The translations under genes were made by a program, and so were the position numbers. A stretch of DNA of 64,000 bases, from assembly GCA_003612525.1 (NCBI GenBank), contig RAZD01000008.1, forward strand, positions 62,001 through 126,000, read 5' to 3'. Below are positions 24,767 through 33,947 of this stretch, piece by piece. Positions within the stretch are counted from its first letter, which is position 1. Every line of letters begins with the position of its first letter. The notes beneath the pieces were generated by a model, which worked only from the letters and a program-made list of their open reading frames with translations, did not search any database and was not told the origin of the DNA. The DNA is from a bacterium C-53. GTDB taxonomy: Bacteria; Bacillota; Clostridia; Lachnospirales; Lachnospiraceae.

Positions 24767-26041
24767 ATGGATAAGAAAGTAGTTGGGATGGGCTGTGTAA
24801 TTGTGGCATTAACGGCGGCAGTCATGGTACAGGGGACCATGATTGCCGGTCGCATGGAAGCAGGGCCGACGGAGGAAGTGCAGAAGGGATTTGTTCTTTC
24901 AGGTTCCGTGTCTGCAAATGGGAAAATCAGTGACCCGGAAAATGCACAGCGCATACAGGGGAATTTATCCTATATTCAGAGCATTATTGATGAATACTAT
25001 CTCTATGATTCGAATGAGACGGATCAGGAGACAGGAATATATAAGGGTTTCCTGGGAGGACTGGGAGACCCGTATTCTGCGTACTATACTCCGGCGGAGT
25101 ATGAGAATATGATGCAGAAATCAAAAGGGGAGTATTCCGGAATCGGGGCTGTACTTACACAGGATCCGGATACAATGCTGATTTCCGTTGTGCGCGTTTA
25201 TGAGGACAGTCCGGCAGAGGCAGGTGGTCTGATGCCCGGGGATATCATTATGAAGGTGGATGGGGAAGATATTTCCCAGATGGAATTAAGCGATGCCGTC
25301 ATGCTGATCAAAGGTGAAGAGCATACGAAAGTTATGCTTGAGGTGTATCGAAAAGACAGCTATGACCGCAAAACGGCAGAGATCACGAGAGAGAATATAG
25401 AGCTGCCCACACTGACCTATCGTATGATGGAAGACAAGATAGGGTATATCTATATCGCATCGTGGGAAGAGGTGACAACGGCACAGTACATAAGGGCAAT
25501 GGAAGATCTGGAACAGCAGGGGATGGAGGCTCTGGTTGTAGATTTGCGTGATAATCCGGGCGGAGTATTTACGACGGTCTGCCAGATTCTTGATTATATG
25601 GTGGAAGATGGGGAAACACTTGTCTACACGCTTACGAAAAAGGGAGAAAAGACGGAAATGAAGGGCGGGGACGGCCATGCATTCCGCAAACCTCTGGCAG
25701 TTATTGTAAACGGCAATTCCGCGTCTGCATCTGAAATATTTGCGGGGGGAATTCAGGATTTTGAAGCGGGAACGATTGTCGGGACAACAACTTATGGGAA
25801 GGGGATAGTACAGCGTTTTATCACACTTGGCAATCATGCGGCGATGAAGCTTACCGTATCGGAATATTATCTTCCGAGTGGTGTGTGCATTCATAAAAAG
25901 GGAATTACGCCTGACGTGGAAGTAGAGCTTTCAGAAGAACTCAGATCAAAGGTATCCATTGCTCCCGAGGAAGACAATCAGCTTGCAAAGGCAATTGAAG
26001 TGTTAAAAGAGGAATTGAGGAGAAACCAGAGTGCGCTTTAA
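24767..26041 (+). CDS. S41 family C-terminal processing peptidase
   Basis: 424-aa secreted or membrane-anchored CtpA/CtpB-like serine protease. An N-terminal hydrophobic segment (VVGMGCVIVALTAAVMVQG) anchors it; a PDZ domain follows (about 120-205, GIGAVL...GGLMPGDIIMKVDG). The catalytic part has NGNSASASEIFAGG (nucleophile Ser) and TYGKGIVQ (general base Lys). Start 24767 gives the standard short tail before the anchor; ATG 24731 overlaps sigK and is the alternative. In B. subtilis CtpB works in SigK activation, but here SigK needs no processing, so another target or a general role is likely. Confidence 0.9.
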   Translation: MDKKVVGMGCVIVALTAAVMVQGTMIAGRMEAGPTEEVQKGFVLSGSVSANGKISDPENAQRIQGNLSYIQSIIDEYYLYDSNETDQETGIYKGFLGGLGDPYSAYYTPAEYENMMQKSKGEYSGIGAVLTQDPDTMLISVVRVYEDSPAEAGGLMPGDIIMKVDGEDISQMELSDAVMLIKGEEHTKVMLEVYRKDSYDRKTAEITRENIELPTLTYRMMEDKIGYIYIASWEEVTTAQYIRAMEDLEQQGMEALVVDLRDNPGGVFTTVCQILDYMVEDGETLVYTLTKKGEKTEMKGGDGHAFRKPLAVIVNGNSASASEIFAGGIQDFEAGTIVGTTTYGKGIVQRFITLGNHAAMKLTVSEYYLPSGVCIHKKGITPDVEVELSEELRSKVSIAPEEDNQLAKAIEVLKEELRRNQSAL

Positions 26042-26056
26042 GTAAAGGAGAAGAAG

Positions 26057-27142
26057 ATGCTGTTTGTAAAAAAGGATAAGTTAAAAGTTGGAATGCGCCT
26101 TGCGAAGCCTATTTACGACAAAAAAGGGGTGCTTCTTTATGAGAGAGACAGTAAGCTGACGAGGCAGGGAATCGAGAGTGTGGGGAATTTCGGGCTGATC
26201 GGGCTTTACATACTGGAACCAGCGGAGCCGGTACCGCCGATGACAGAAGATGATCTGGAATTTGAACGTTTTCAGACAGTTTCCGTATTCGCAATACGTG
26301 AGGAACTTGAATCCATGCAGAAAGACAGAAAAGCGCCCAAAATAAATCCATTGGCTGCAAATATTATAAAGAATTACGGGCGTCTTGACCATAAAATTAA
26401 TTTTGTGCAAAGCCTTCGAAGTGACGAAGACTATGTATATAAACATACGTTGAATGTGGCAATTCTCAGCGCGATGATTGCACATGCCATGAACCTGCAT
26501 CCGAATATACAGATTGACGTGGTTACGGCGGCGATTGCACATGACATAGGAAAGCTTTTTGTATCAAAAACGATCAGGGAGAAGAAAAGAGAGGATTATA
26601 CGCCGAATGATCTGCTCGAGATTCAGAGCAATGAGAGTATGAGCGGGCAAATTGCGGAAGAGGCGCTTGCATCTCCGATGATACGAAGAATTATCTCTCA
26701 ATCGTGGAAATCCTTAAACGACTGGAATATGAAAAAGGTGATTCCGGATTCAAAGATTGTGACAGGGGCAAAGGTTCTGATGGTGGCGGAGGTATTTGAT
26801 ACGATGACGGCAATGAATCATTATAAGGAGCCGTCGTCGGAAATTACGGCACTCAGGTATCTGCTTCAGTATCCCAGTGTATTTTCGCCAGAGGCTGTAG
26901 ATGCACTCGTAAACAGCATCAATCTCCTCTCGAAAGGGTGCTGCGTGGAGCTTACGAATGGTGAGAAGGGCCTTGTGATACAGGAGAATGCACAGGACTT
27001 TCTAAATCCGATTGTCCTGTGTTTCAGAGACAATACAATCATTGATTTAAGTAACAAAATCATTTATGATGATCTTGAGATTAAAGATATTATGAAAACA
27101 ATGGACAACCGTGTGGTAATAGATATGGACCGGTTAAATTAA
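26057..27142 (+). CDS. Degenerate HD-GYP domain protein
   Basis: 361-aa protein. The N-terminal 60 residues (KLKVGMRLAKPIYDKKGVLLYERDSKLT) are the DUF3391-like strand region often found before HD-GYP domains. The HD part keeps YKHTLNVAIL and IAHDIGK (about 160-180). The downstream HHE and GYP motifs that complete the metal site and substrate pocket are missing: the region reads IISQSWKSLNDWNMKK. So c-di-GMP hydrolysis is doubtful; it may bind ligand or a partner. The C-terminus adds a small beta-rich domain (GEKGLVIQENAQDFLNPIVLCF). It lies 21 bases before a PilT-like gene, probably one unit. Confidence 0.75.
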   Translation: MLFVKKDKLKVGMRLAKPIYDKKGVLLYERDSKLTRQGIESVGNFGLIGLYILEPAEPVPPMTEDDLEFERFQTVSVFAIREELESMQKDRKAPKINPLAANIIKNYGRLDHKINFVQSLRSDEDYVYKHTLNVAILSAMIAHAMNLHPNIQIDVVTAAIAHDIGKLFVSKTIREKKREDYTPNDLLEIQSNESMSGQIAEEALASPMIRRIISQSWKSLNDWNMKKVIPDSKIVTGAKVLMVAEVFDTMTAMNHYKEPSSEITALRYLLQYPSVFSPEAVDALVNSINLLSKGCCVELTNGEKGLVIQENAQDFLNPIVLCFRDNTIIDLSNKIIYDDLEIKDIMKTMDNRVVIDMDRLN

Positions 27143-27163
27143 ATACGGAGAGGAAAAAAAGGG

Positions 27164-28216
27164 ATGTTTGATCTGACGGAACTGCTGAAAACAGCGATAA
27201 CACAAGGCGCTACGGATATACACATAACGGTAGGCACGGCGCCGAAATTCAGAATTCACGGGCGCCTGCATACGTCATGGTTCCAGAAACCGACGGCAGC
27301 GGATACGCTTGGCATGCTTCTTGATATTATGAATCCGGAACAAAGGGAGCAGTTTGAGGAGGATGGAGAAATCGATCTTTCGATTACGATTCCGCAAACC
27401 GGACGCTGCCGTGTCAATGCCTTTAAACAGAAGAACTGCATTGCGCTTTCCTGCCGTGTGGTGGATATGGAGATTCCGAAAGCGGAGGAACTGGGAATAC
27501 CGGAACATGTGATGGATTTATGCAATGAAAGGAATGGCCTCATTCTTGTGACAGGCCCGGCAGGGAGCGGTAAATCCACGGTGCTTGCCGCAATGATCGA
27601 CAAGATTAACAGCACAAGGGAAATGAATATAATCACATTGGAGGACCCGATCGAGTATCTGCATCCGCATAAGCTTTCGATTGTCAATCAGAGAGAGATC
27701 GGAAGGGACACAAAGAGTTGTCAGAAGGCTATTGCGGCAGCTCTGCGGGAGGATCCTGATATCATCGAGATTGGAGAGCTGTCTGATGGGGAGAGCGCGT
27801 TTAATGCGATGAAAGCGGCTGAGCTGGGATGTCTTGTAATGTCCACAATGTATACCTCAGGCGCAGCGGAAACGGTAGAGGCGTTTTTAGCCATGTTTCA
27901 GGAAGAGCGGCAGAAATATGCGGCCAGAAAGCTCTCAGAGGTGCTGAAGGCGGTTATATCAAGGCAATTGATCCCGAATCCGGACGGAACTGCACTCGTG
28001 CCGGCTTATGAGATATTGTATGTGACAAATCAGGTGCGTAAGGATATTCGAGAGGGAAATTATGATAATTTAAAGAAAGTTATGTCAGCCCAAAAAGATA
28101 TGGGTATGATAACAATGGATGAATACTTGACAGAATTATATCGGGAAGGTAAAATAAGTAAAGAATCTGCCTTGCAGTATGCAAGGGATACGGAAACTGT
28201 TACAGGAATCCTGTAA
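27164..28216 (+). CDS. Divergent PilT-like retraction ATPase
   Basis: 350-aa AAA+ ATPase of the T2SS/T4P family, closest in layout to PilT. N-terminal GATDIHITVGTAPKFRIHGRL, Walker A GPAGSGKST (about 129-137), Asp-box-type LEDPIEYLH, then ALREDPDIIEIGELSD in place of the canonical GEMRD Walker B, and GCLVMSTMYT where PilT has a His box (both His replaced). An IREGNYDNLKKVM segment near the end resembles the PilT C-terminal motif. So ATP binding is likely but motor function may differ. No other pilus genes are in the window. The stop codon lies inside a strong terminator stem. Confidence 0.8.
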   Translation: MFDLTELLKTAITQGATDIHITVGTAPKFRIHGRLHTSWFQKPTAADTLGMLLDIMNPEQREQFEEDGEIDLSITIPQTGRCRVNAFKQKNCIALSCRVVDMEIPKAEELGIPEHVMDLCNERNGLILVTGPAGSGKSTVLAAMIDKINSTREMNIITLEDPIEYLHPHKLSIVNQREIGRDTKSCQKAIAAALREDPDIIEIGELSDGESAFNAMKAAELGCLVMSTMYTSGAAETVEAFLAMFQEERQKYAARKLSEVLKAVISRQLIPNPDGTALVPAYEILYVTNQVRKDIREGNYDNLKKVMSAQKDMGMITMDEYLTELYREGKISKESALQYARDTETVTGIL

Positions 28217-28222
28217 CAGTTT
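28194..28222 (+). terminator. Terminator overlapping the pilT-like stop codon
   Basis: Perfect 13-bp stem (28194-28206 / 28210-28222) with a 3-nt loop, then TTCC. The TAA stop (28214-28216) lies in the 3' arm. The T-tail is short, so termination may be partial. Confidence 0.7.
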
Positions 28223-28279
28223 TCCATCTGGCGTTTCTGCCAAAAAATCTCACTTTTTCAAATAGAAAGGAAATTGAAT

Positions 28280-29794
28280 ATGTTTAGCAGTGTCAGTTCG
28301 GGCACTCTGTTTGGCATGTCTGTTTATCCGGTGCAGGTGGAAGCGGACATGTCGGATGGCATGCCCATGTTTGAACTTGTAGGCTATCTTGCCGGAGAGG
28401 TAAAGGAGGCGAGAGAACGTGTGCGCACGGCGCTTCGAAACAGCGGTTACCGTCTGCCTCCGAAGCGGATTACGGTGAATTTATCACCTGCTGACAGGCG
28501 GAAGAAAGGGACTTCTTTTGACCTTCCTATCGCGGTCGCTCTCTTGAAGGCGATGGAAGCGCTGCCGGATCATTGTACGGATGGGATGATGATTACAGGA
28601 GAACTATCTTTAAGCGGGCATGTGAAAGGAGTCAGAGGCGTGCTTGCGATGGTGATGGAGGCAAAACGGAACGGTTTCAGACGTTGTATCGTTCCGATGC
28701 AGAATGTCAGGGAAGGGAGTGTTGTTCAGGGAATTGAAGTTTATGGAGTCTGTTCCCTTGCGCAGACGGCAGCGCTCCTGAAAGGAAATGAATTTCCCGT
28801 TATACAGGAAATCCCCGAGGAGGAGCCGGAAAATGAAGGGAAGGATGTCAGATATGACTTTGCGGATATACGTGGACAGAAGGTGCTCAAACGTGCACTT
28901 GAAATCGCTGTGTCAGGAAATCATAACATACTTCTGATCGGTCCGCCGGGCGCCGGAAAGAGCATGGCGGCAGGATGCCTTCCGGGGATTCTTCCATGTC
29001 TTACGAAAGAGGAGAGAATGGAAGTTACCAAAATTTACAGTATTGCAGGGATGCTTTCCGGTACGGGACTTGTCACGGCACGGCCGTTTATCAGTCCGCA
29101 TCATTCGGTTTCTGCGCAGGCTCTTGCCGGAAACGGCGCGTCTCCCGGACTGGTCAGTCTTGCGCACAGGGGCGTGCTGTTCCTTGATGAATTGCCCGAA
29201 TTTAACCGTGCGGCTCTGGAAATTATGCGTCAGCCATTGGAAGAGAAGGAAATCCGCATCTCGCGTGTCAATGGAAATTATGTATATCCGGCGGATTTTA
29301 TGCTTGCGGCGGCCATGAATCCCTGTAAATGCGGGTACTATCCCGATTTAAGCAGGTGCCGGTGCAGCGATACGCAGATAGGTGCATATTTGTCGAGAAT
29401 CAGCCGGCCGCTTCTTGACAGGATTGATATATGCGTGGAGGCATCCAGGATAAGAATGAAAGAGCTGAAAAGTCAGAAAAGGGAGGAAACTTCCGAGAAA
29501 GTGCAGCAGCGTGTGGAAGCTGTGAGAAATTTGCAGAGAGAGCGCCTGAAAGAGTCAAACATATTCTGTAACGGTGCGATGGGACAAAAAGATATCGCGC
29601 GTTACTGTATTTTGGGGAAATCCGAGGAACGCCTTATGGAGAGCGCATATGACAGGCTGGGGCTGACGGTAAGGGCGTATCATAAAATACTTCGCGTATC
29701 GCGTACAATAGCAGATATGGACGGCGAGGAACGGATACGGGAGAAACATCTTTGTGAGGCAATCGGATACAGGGAAATTGCAGGGATTTTTTAA
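28280..29794 (+). CDS. comM: YifB/ComM family Mg-chelatase-like AAA+ ATPase
   Basis: 504-aa hexameric AAA+ helicase family; ComM promotes branch migration during natural transformation in Gram-negatives. The Lon-like N-terminal domain (MFELVGYLAGEVKEARERV, VNLSPADRRKKGTSFDLPIAVALL) is followed by Walker A GPPGAGKS, HHSVSAQALAG, Walker B GVLFLDELPEF, and the zinc-like NPCKCGYYPD...CRCS segment. ATG 28280 is preferred over an in-frame TTG two codons upstream, with AAAGGA 8 bases before. It is followed directly by dprA, which fits a DNA uptake/recombination pair. Confidence 0.92.
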   Translation: MFSSVSSGTLFGMSVYPVQVEADMSDGMPMFELVGYLAGEVKEARERVRTALRNSGYRLPPKRITVNLSPADRRKKGTSFDLPIAVALLKAMEALPDHCTDGMMITGELSLSGHVKGVRGVLAMVMEAKRNGFRRCIVPMQNVREGSVVQGIEVYGVCSLAQTAALLKGNEFPVIQEIPEEEPENEGKDVRYDFADIRGQKVLKRALEIAVSGNHNILLIGPPGAGKSMAAGCLPGILPCLTKEERMEVTKIYSIAGMLSGTGLVTARPFISPHHSVSAQALAGNGASPGLVSLAHRGVLFLDELPEFNRAALEIMRQPLEEKEIRISRVNGNYVYPADFMLAAAMNPCKCGYYPDLSRCRCSDTQIGAYLSRISRPLLDRIDICVEASRIRMKELKSQKREETSEKVQQRVEAVRNLQRERLKESNIFCNGAMGQKDIARYCILGKSEERLMESAYDRLGLTVRAYHKILRVSRTIADMDGEERIREKHLCEAIGYREIAGIF

Positions 29795-29830
29795 AGAACA
29801 GCTGTTATGACGATAGGATGAGAGAAAAAA

Positions 29831-30790
29831 ATGGAAGAAAACACATATTATAATAGAAGAAACAGCAAGGATGAAATCCGTTATGTGGGACGATGGGAAA
29901 GTGAATATCCAAAACGTCTCCTTACGATTTCAAATCCGCCGGCTGGTATTTATGTGAAAGGACGTCTGCCGGAGGAGGACAGACTGACGGTTGGGATGGT
30001 TGGTGCGAGAATGTGTTCGGAATATGGCCGCAGCGCCGCAAGGGAATTTGCGGGGGCGCTTGCATCGGCAGGCGTACAGATTATAAGCGGTATGGCGAAA
30101 GGAATTGACGGAATCAGCCAGAGGGAAGCGATTGCTGCCGGAGGAAGTACATTCGGCGTGCTTGGATGCGGTTTGGATGTTATATATCCTGTGCAGAATC
30201 GGGAAATTTTTGAAAAAATCTGTGAAAGAGGTGGCCTAATCTCTGAATTTTCACCGGATACGCCTCCGATTGCGCGGAATTTTCCAATCCGAAACAGGAT
30301 TATCAGCGGATTATCCGATATTCTTCTCGTGATTGAGGCAGGCGAGAAGAGCGGTACAGGCATCACTGTGACAAGAGCGCTGGAACAGGGAAAAGATATC
30401 TATGCGCTTCCGGGAAGAATCTATGATTCATTAAGTGCAGGCTGTAACCGTCTGATCTGTCAGGGAGCCGGCATTGCCCTGTCTCCGAGTGAATTTATGA
30501 AAAATCTTGAAGTCAGGTATGAGAAATTGTTGGAAAAATCGAAAATAAATGGAAAATTCGACGAGAATAAACATTGTGTCCTGCGAACGGGCAGAAATAA
30601 GAAAAATATAAATATGCTTGAAAAGAAAGAAAAAGTAGTGTATAGTGGTCTCGATTTGTATCCGAAGGATTTGGAAAATATTGCATTGGAGACGGGGATG
30701 AATATTTCGGAAATACTGGAGATACTGATAAAACTGGAGTTGAAGGGTTATATCAGAGAAGAAGGAAAGAATCATTACATAAGATTTTAA
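29831..30790 (+). CDS. dprA: DNA-processing protein DprA
   Basis: 319-aa DprA/Smf, which loads RecA on incoming single-stranded DNA. Rossmann-like core with MVGARMCSEYGRSAA, SGMAKGIDG and GVLGCGLDVIYP, plus the RNRIISGLSD and EKSGTGITV motifs; C-terminal about 70 residues form a winged-helix DML1-like domain. The usual N-terminal SAM-like domain of about 60-70 residues is absent, so the protein starts almost at the core. It lies between comM and topA; dprA-topA is a conserved Firmicutes order. Confidence 0.93.
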   Translation: MEENTYYNRRNSKDEIRYVGRWESEYPKRLLTISNPPAGIYVKGRLPEEDRLTVGMVGARMCSEYGRSAAREFAGALASAGVQIISGMAKGIDGISQREAIAAGGSTFGVLGCGLDVIYPVQNREIFEKICERGGLISEFSPDTPPIARNFPIRNRIISGLSDILLVIEAGEKSGTGITVTRALEQGKDIYALPGRIYDSLSAGCNRLICQGAGIALSPSEFMKNLEVRYEKLLEKSKINGKFDENKHCVLRTGRNKKNINMLEKKEKVVYSGLDLYPKDLENIALETGMNISEILEILIKLELKGYIREEGKNHYIRF

Positions 30791-30823
30791 GAATGAGGGC
30801 AGTAGAAGGGCGAGGTTAGTATC

Positions 30824-32899
30824 ATGGCAAAAAATCTGGTTATTGTGGAGTCACCTGCGAAGGTGAAGACAATCAAGAAGTTTCTCGGATCGAATTACGA
30901 GGTGACGGCGAGTATGGGACATGTGAGGGATCTTCCGAAAAGCCAGCTGGGAATTGATGTAGAGAATGATTTTGAACCACGTTATATTACAATTCGTGGA
31001 AAAGGGGATCTTCTGGCAGGTCTGCGTAAAGAGGTGAAGAAGTCGGATAAAGTCTATCTGGCAACGGACCCTGATCGTGAAGGCGAGGCGATATCATGGC
31101 ATTTAATGAAAGCGCTTAAGCTGGAGGATAAAAATGTTGTGCGTATTACGTTTAATGAAATTACGAAAAATGCGGTGAAAGAATCCTTAAAACACCCCAG
31201 GGAAATTGATATGAATCTGGTGGATGCGCAGCAGGCGAGAAGGGTGCTTGATCGTATGGTGGGTTATCAGATATCCCCTCTGTTGTGGGCAAAGGTAAAG
31301 CGGGGACTGAGTGCGGGGCGCGTACAGTCAGTTGCCTTGCGCATTATCTGCGACAGGGAGGAGGAAATCAATGCATTTATTCCAGAGGAATACTGGACGC
31401 TTGATGCCGATTTTCGGATTGAAGGGGAGAAAAAACTCCTTCATGCGAAGTTTTACGGAGATGAATCCGGGAAAATACAGGTGACGTCAAGAGAGCAGAT
31501 GGATGCAATTTTGAGTGCAGTAAAGGATGCATCGTTTGTTGTATCAGATGTGAAGAAGGGAGAACGGGTGAAGAAAGCGCCGCTTCCTTTTAAAACGAGC
31601 ACGCTGCAGCAGGAGGCGAGCAAAGTTTTGAACTTCTCCACACAGAAAACCATGCGTCTTGCACAGCAGTTGTATGAAGGAATAGAGATTAAGGGAAACG
31701 GAACGGTAGGACTGATTTCGTATCTGCGTACCGATTCCACGCGTGTGTCGGAGGAAGCGGAAAGTTCGGCGAAAGAATATATTACAAAGGAATACGGCGA
31801 AGCGTATGCGGCGCAGATATCCGCTGCCAGAAAGGAGAAATCCAGAATACAGGATGCGCACGAGGCAATCCGTCCAACCGATATTAACAGGACTCCGGCG
31901 GCAATGAAGGATTCTCTTTCAAGAGATCAGTACCGGCTCTATCAGCTGATCTGGAAGCGGTTCGCGGCAAGCCGTATGGCTCCGGCAAAATATGAGTCTA
32001 CTACCGTGAAGATCAGCGGAAACGGATATGTATTCAGTGTTGCGGCGTCCAAAGTTGTTTTTGACGGCTTTATGTCCGTATATACATCGGATGAGGATGA
32101 AAAAGAAGAGAAGAATACATTGTTAAATGATCTTAACATGGATACGGCAATCGATCTGGAAGCGCTTGAGGAGAAACAGCATTTCACACAACCGCCTGCA
32201 CATTATACGGAAGCCTCTCTCGTACGGGCGTTGGAGGAGCTTGGAATCGGCCGGCCAAGTACGTACTCTCCGACCATAACAACGATTCTGGCAAGGCGGT
32301 ATGTGGCGAAGGAAAATAAAAACCTTTATGTGACGGAGCTTGGAGAAGTGGTGAACGGTATTATGAAAGATGCGTTCCCGGCGATTGTGGATGTGAATTT
32401 TACCGTGAATTTAGAATCGCTTCTTGACAGTGTGGAAGAAGGGAATGTAAAATGGAAGACGGTAGTCAGCAATTTTTATCCCGATCTTCATGAGGCGGTG
32501 GAACAGGCAGAGAAAGAACTTGCCGAAATCAAGATTGAAGATGAGGTGACGGATGAGATCTGTGAATTTTGTGGCAGGAATCTGGTGATCAAATACGGAC
32601 CTCATGGCCGGTTTCTTGCATGCCCTGGTTTTCCGGAGTGCAGAAATACGAAGCCATATCTTGAGAAAATCGGTGTACAGTGTCCGCAGTGCGGTGCGGA
32701 GATTGTCCTTAAGAAGACAAAAAAAGGCAGAAAGTATTACGGATGTGAAAATAATCCGGAATGTGATTTCATGTCTTGGCAGAAACCATCGGATATTCGA
32801 TGTGAAAAATGTCAGGGAATGATGGTAGAAAAAGGAAACAAACTCGTCTGTATAAATGAAGAATGTGGTAATGTAATAAATAACACGCGTAGCCTTTGA
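30824..32899 (+). CDS. topA: DNA topoisomerase I
   Basis: 691-aa type IA topoisomerase that relaxes negative supercoils. Toprim domain KNLVIVESPAKVKTIKKFLG and DPDREGEAISW hold the Mg2+; the active-site Tyr is in SYLRTDSTRVS (about residue 301). The C-terminus has three zinc-ribbon units (CEFCGR..CPGFPEC, CPQCGAE..CENNPEC, CEKCQG..CINEEC). Full length. The stop codon lies inside a hairpin that separates it from codY. Confidence 0.97.
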   Translation: MAKNLVIVESPAKVKTIKKFLGSNYEVTASMGHVRDLPKSQLGIDVENDFEPRYITIRGKGDLLAGLRKEVKKSDKVYLATDPDREGEAISWHLMKALKLEDKNVVRITFNEITKNAVKESLKHPREIDMNLVDAQQARRVLDRMVGYQISPLLWAKVKRGLSAGRVQSVALRIICDREEEINAFIPEEYWTLDADFRIEGEKKLLHAKFYGDESGKIQVTSREQMDAILSAVKDASFVVSDVKKGERVKKAPLPFKTSTLQQEASKVLNFSTQKTMRLAQQLYEGIEIKGNGTVGLISYLRTDSTRVSEEAESSAKEYITKEYGEAYAAQISAARKEKSRIQDAHEAIRPTDINRTPAAMKDSLSRDQYRLYQLIWKRFAASRMAPAKYESTTVKISGNGYVFSVAASKVVFDGFMSVYTSDEDEKEEKNTLLNDLNMDTAIDLEALEEKQHFTQPPAHYTEASLVRALEELGIGRPSTYSPTITTILARRYVAKENKNLYVTELGEVVNGIMKDAFPAIVDVNFTVNLESLLDSVEEGNVKWKTVVSNFYPDLHEAVEQAEKELAEIKIEDEVTDEICEFCGRNLVIKYGPHGRFLACPGFPECRNTKPYLEKIGVQCPQCGAEIVLKKTKKGRKYYGCENNPECDFMSWQKPSDIRCEKCQGMMVEKGNKLVCINEECGNVINNTRSL

Positions 32900-32914
32900 C
32901 TTTCGCGTGTTATT
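32879..32914 (+). terminator. Hairpin at the topA end
   Basis: Perfect 11-bp stem (32879-32889 / 32904-32914) spanning the topA stop codon. There is no long T-tail, so read-through into codY is plausible. Confidence 0.55.
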
Positions 32915-32964
32915 GTGCTAACATTCAATATGACAGGGTAGAAGTACAAATGGAGGAAGTTCGT

Positions 32965-33750
32965 TTGAGCAGCGTTCAGCTTTTAGATAAGACGAGAAAA
33001 ATTAACAAGTTACTGCACAATAATGCCAGCACGAAAGTTGCATTTAACGATATATGCAGCGTAATGCGTGAGATTGTTGCATCCAATGTGCTTGTGATCA
33101 GCAGGAAAGGGAAAATTCTTGGTACAGGAAGTTATGGCGGCATCGATCTGATGCAGAACCTGCTCCGGTATGATGTGGGAAGTTTCATTGATCTGATGCT
33201 GAATGAACGTTTGCTTGGAATTCTTTCTACAAAGGAAAATGTCAATCTGGAGACGCTCGGATTTGAGTCGGATGACAGCAACCGGTATCAGGCGATTATT
33301 ACACCAATTGATATTGCGGGCGAGCGTCTGGGAACTCTTTTTATTTATAGAACGAAAGAGGAGTATTCGATTGATGATATCATTCTCTGTGAATATGGCG
33401 CAACTGTTGTGGGACTTGAAATGCTCCGTTCGGTTAACGAGGAAAATGCAGAGGAGAATCGCAGGAAACAGGTGGTAAAATCAGCAATCGGTACACTTTC
33501 TTTTTCTGAGATGGAAGCAATCGTACATATTTTTGAAGAACTTGACGGCATGGAAGGAATTCTGGTTGCAAGTAAGATTGCGGATCGTGTTGGAATTACA
33601 AGGTCAGTTATTGTGAATGCTTTGCGTAAGTTTGAGAGCGCAGGAGTGATCGAATCACGCTCCTCCGGTATGAAAGGAACTTATATCAAGGTTCTCAATG
33701 ATGTGATTTTTGACGAGATTGAAGAAATGAAATCAATGAATAATATATAA
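32965..33750 (+). CDS. codY: Global transcriptional regulator CodY
   Basis: 261-aa GTP- and branched-chain amino-acid-sensing regulator of stationary-phase, nutrient and virulence genes. An N-terminal GAF domain (about 1-155) with SRKGKILG and GERLGTLFIYR is followed by the winged helix. ASKIADRVGITRSVIVNALRKFESAGVIESR is nearly identical to B. subtilis CodY. Start TTG 32965 has GGAGG 8 bases upstream and gives LLDKTRKIN at the right place; ATG 32950 lies on the ribosome binding site itself. It directly precedes the flagellar operon, as in B. subtilis. Confidence 0.96.
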   Translation: MSSVQLLDKTRKINKLLHNNASTKVAFNDICSVMREIVASNVLVISRKGKILGTGSYGGIDLMQNLLRYDVGSFIDLMLNERLLGILSTKENVNLETLGFESDDSNRYQAIITPIDIAGERLGTLFIYRTKEEYSIDDIILCEYGATVVGLEMLRSVNEENAEENRRKQVVKSAIGTLSFSEMEAIVHIFEELDGMEGILVASKIADRVGITRSVIVNALRKFESAGVIESRSSGMKGTYIKVLNDVIFDEIEEMKSMNNI

Positions 33751-33777
33751 TTTGTTCACCTTTTTTGTCAAAAAAAC

Positions 33778-33805
33778 TTGTATTTTCGCATAAATTATTT
33801 ATAAT
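33778..33805 (+). promoter_or_regulatory. Promoter of the flagellar-chemotaxis operon
   Basis: TTGTAT (33778-33783), 16 bp, TATAAT (33800-33805), right after codY: a sigma-A-type match. No sigma-D (TAAA/GCCGATAA) element was seen near flgB. Other promoters further inside the operon cannot be excluded. Confidence 0.7.
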
Positions 33806-33812
33806 AGAAAGA

Positions 33813-33947
33813 GAAAAGATTGACAAGGACATTTAGGCCCTTGTCATTCTGTGTTGATATGCAATCATGGATGATGTCATGCGTATAAAAATATAAGTGG
33901 TGCACGGACGAATGGGGTCGGATGTGCATATGGAAGGAGAGGACTGA
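33813..33947 (+). promoter_or_regulatory. Structured 5' leader of the flagellar operon
   Basis: About 135 nt with three stems: GACAAGG/CCTTGTC (33822-33828 / 33839-33845); a composite ATATGCA..TGCGTAT enclosing ATCAT/ATGAT (about 33857-33889); and TGCAC/GTGCA (about 33901-33927) enclosing GAC/GTC. The last lies just before the AAGGAGAGG ribosome binding site of flgB and could affect its access. The c-di-GMP-I core (GGGCAAACC / GGGACGCAAAGC), known upstream of C. difficile flgB, was looked for and not found. Confidence 0.5.

Noticed and set aside
26057-27142. Active HD-GYP c-di-GMP phosphodiesterase
   Set aside because: The HHE and GYP motifs needed for the metal site and specificity are missing.
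33781-33796. CodY box overlapping the flagellar promoter
   Set aside because: The best window differs at about five of 15 positions from AATTTTCWGAAAATT, too weak to call.
33813-33947. c-di-GMP-I riboswitch before flgB
   Set aside because: The conserved GGGCAAACC and GGGACGCAAAGC segments are absent.
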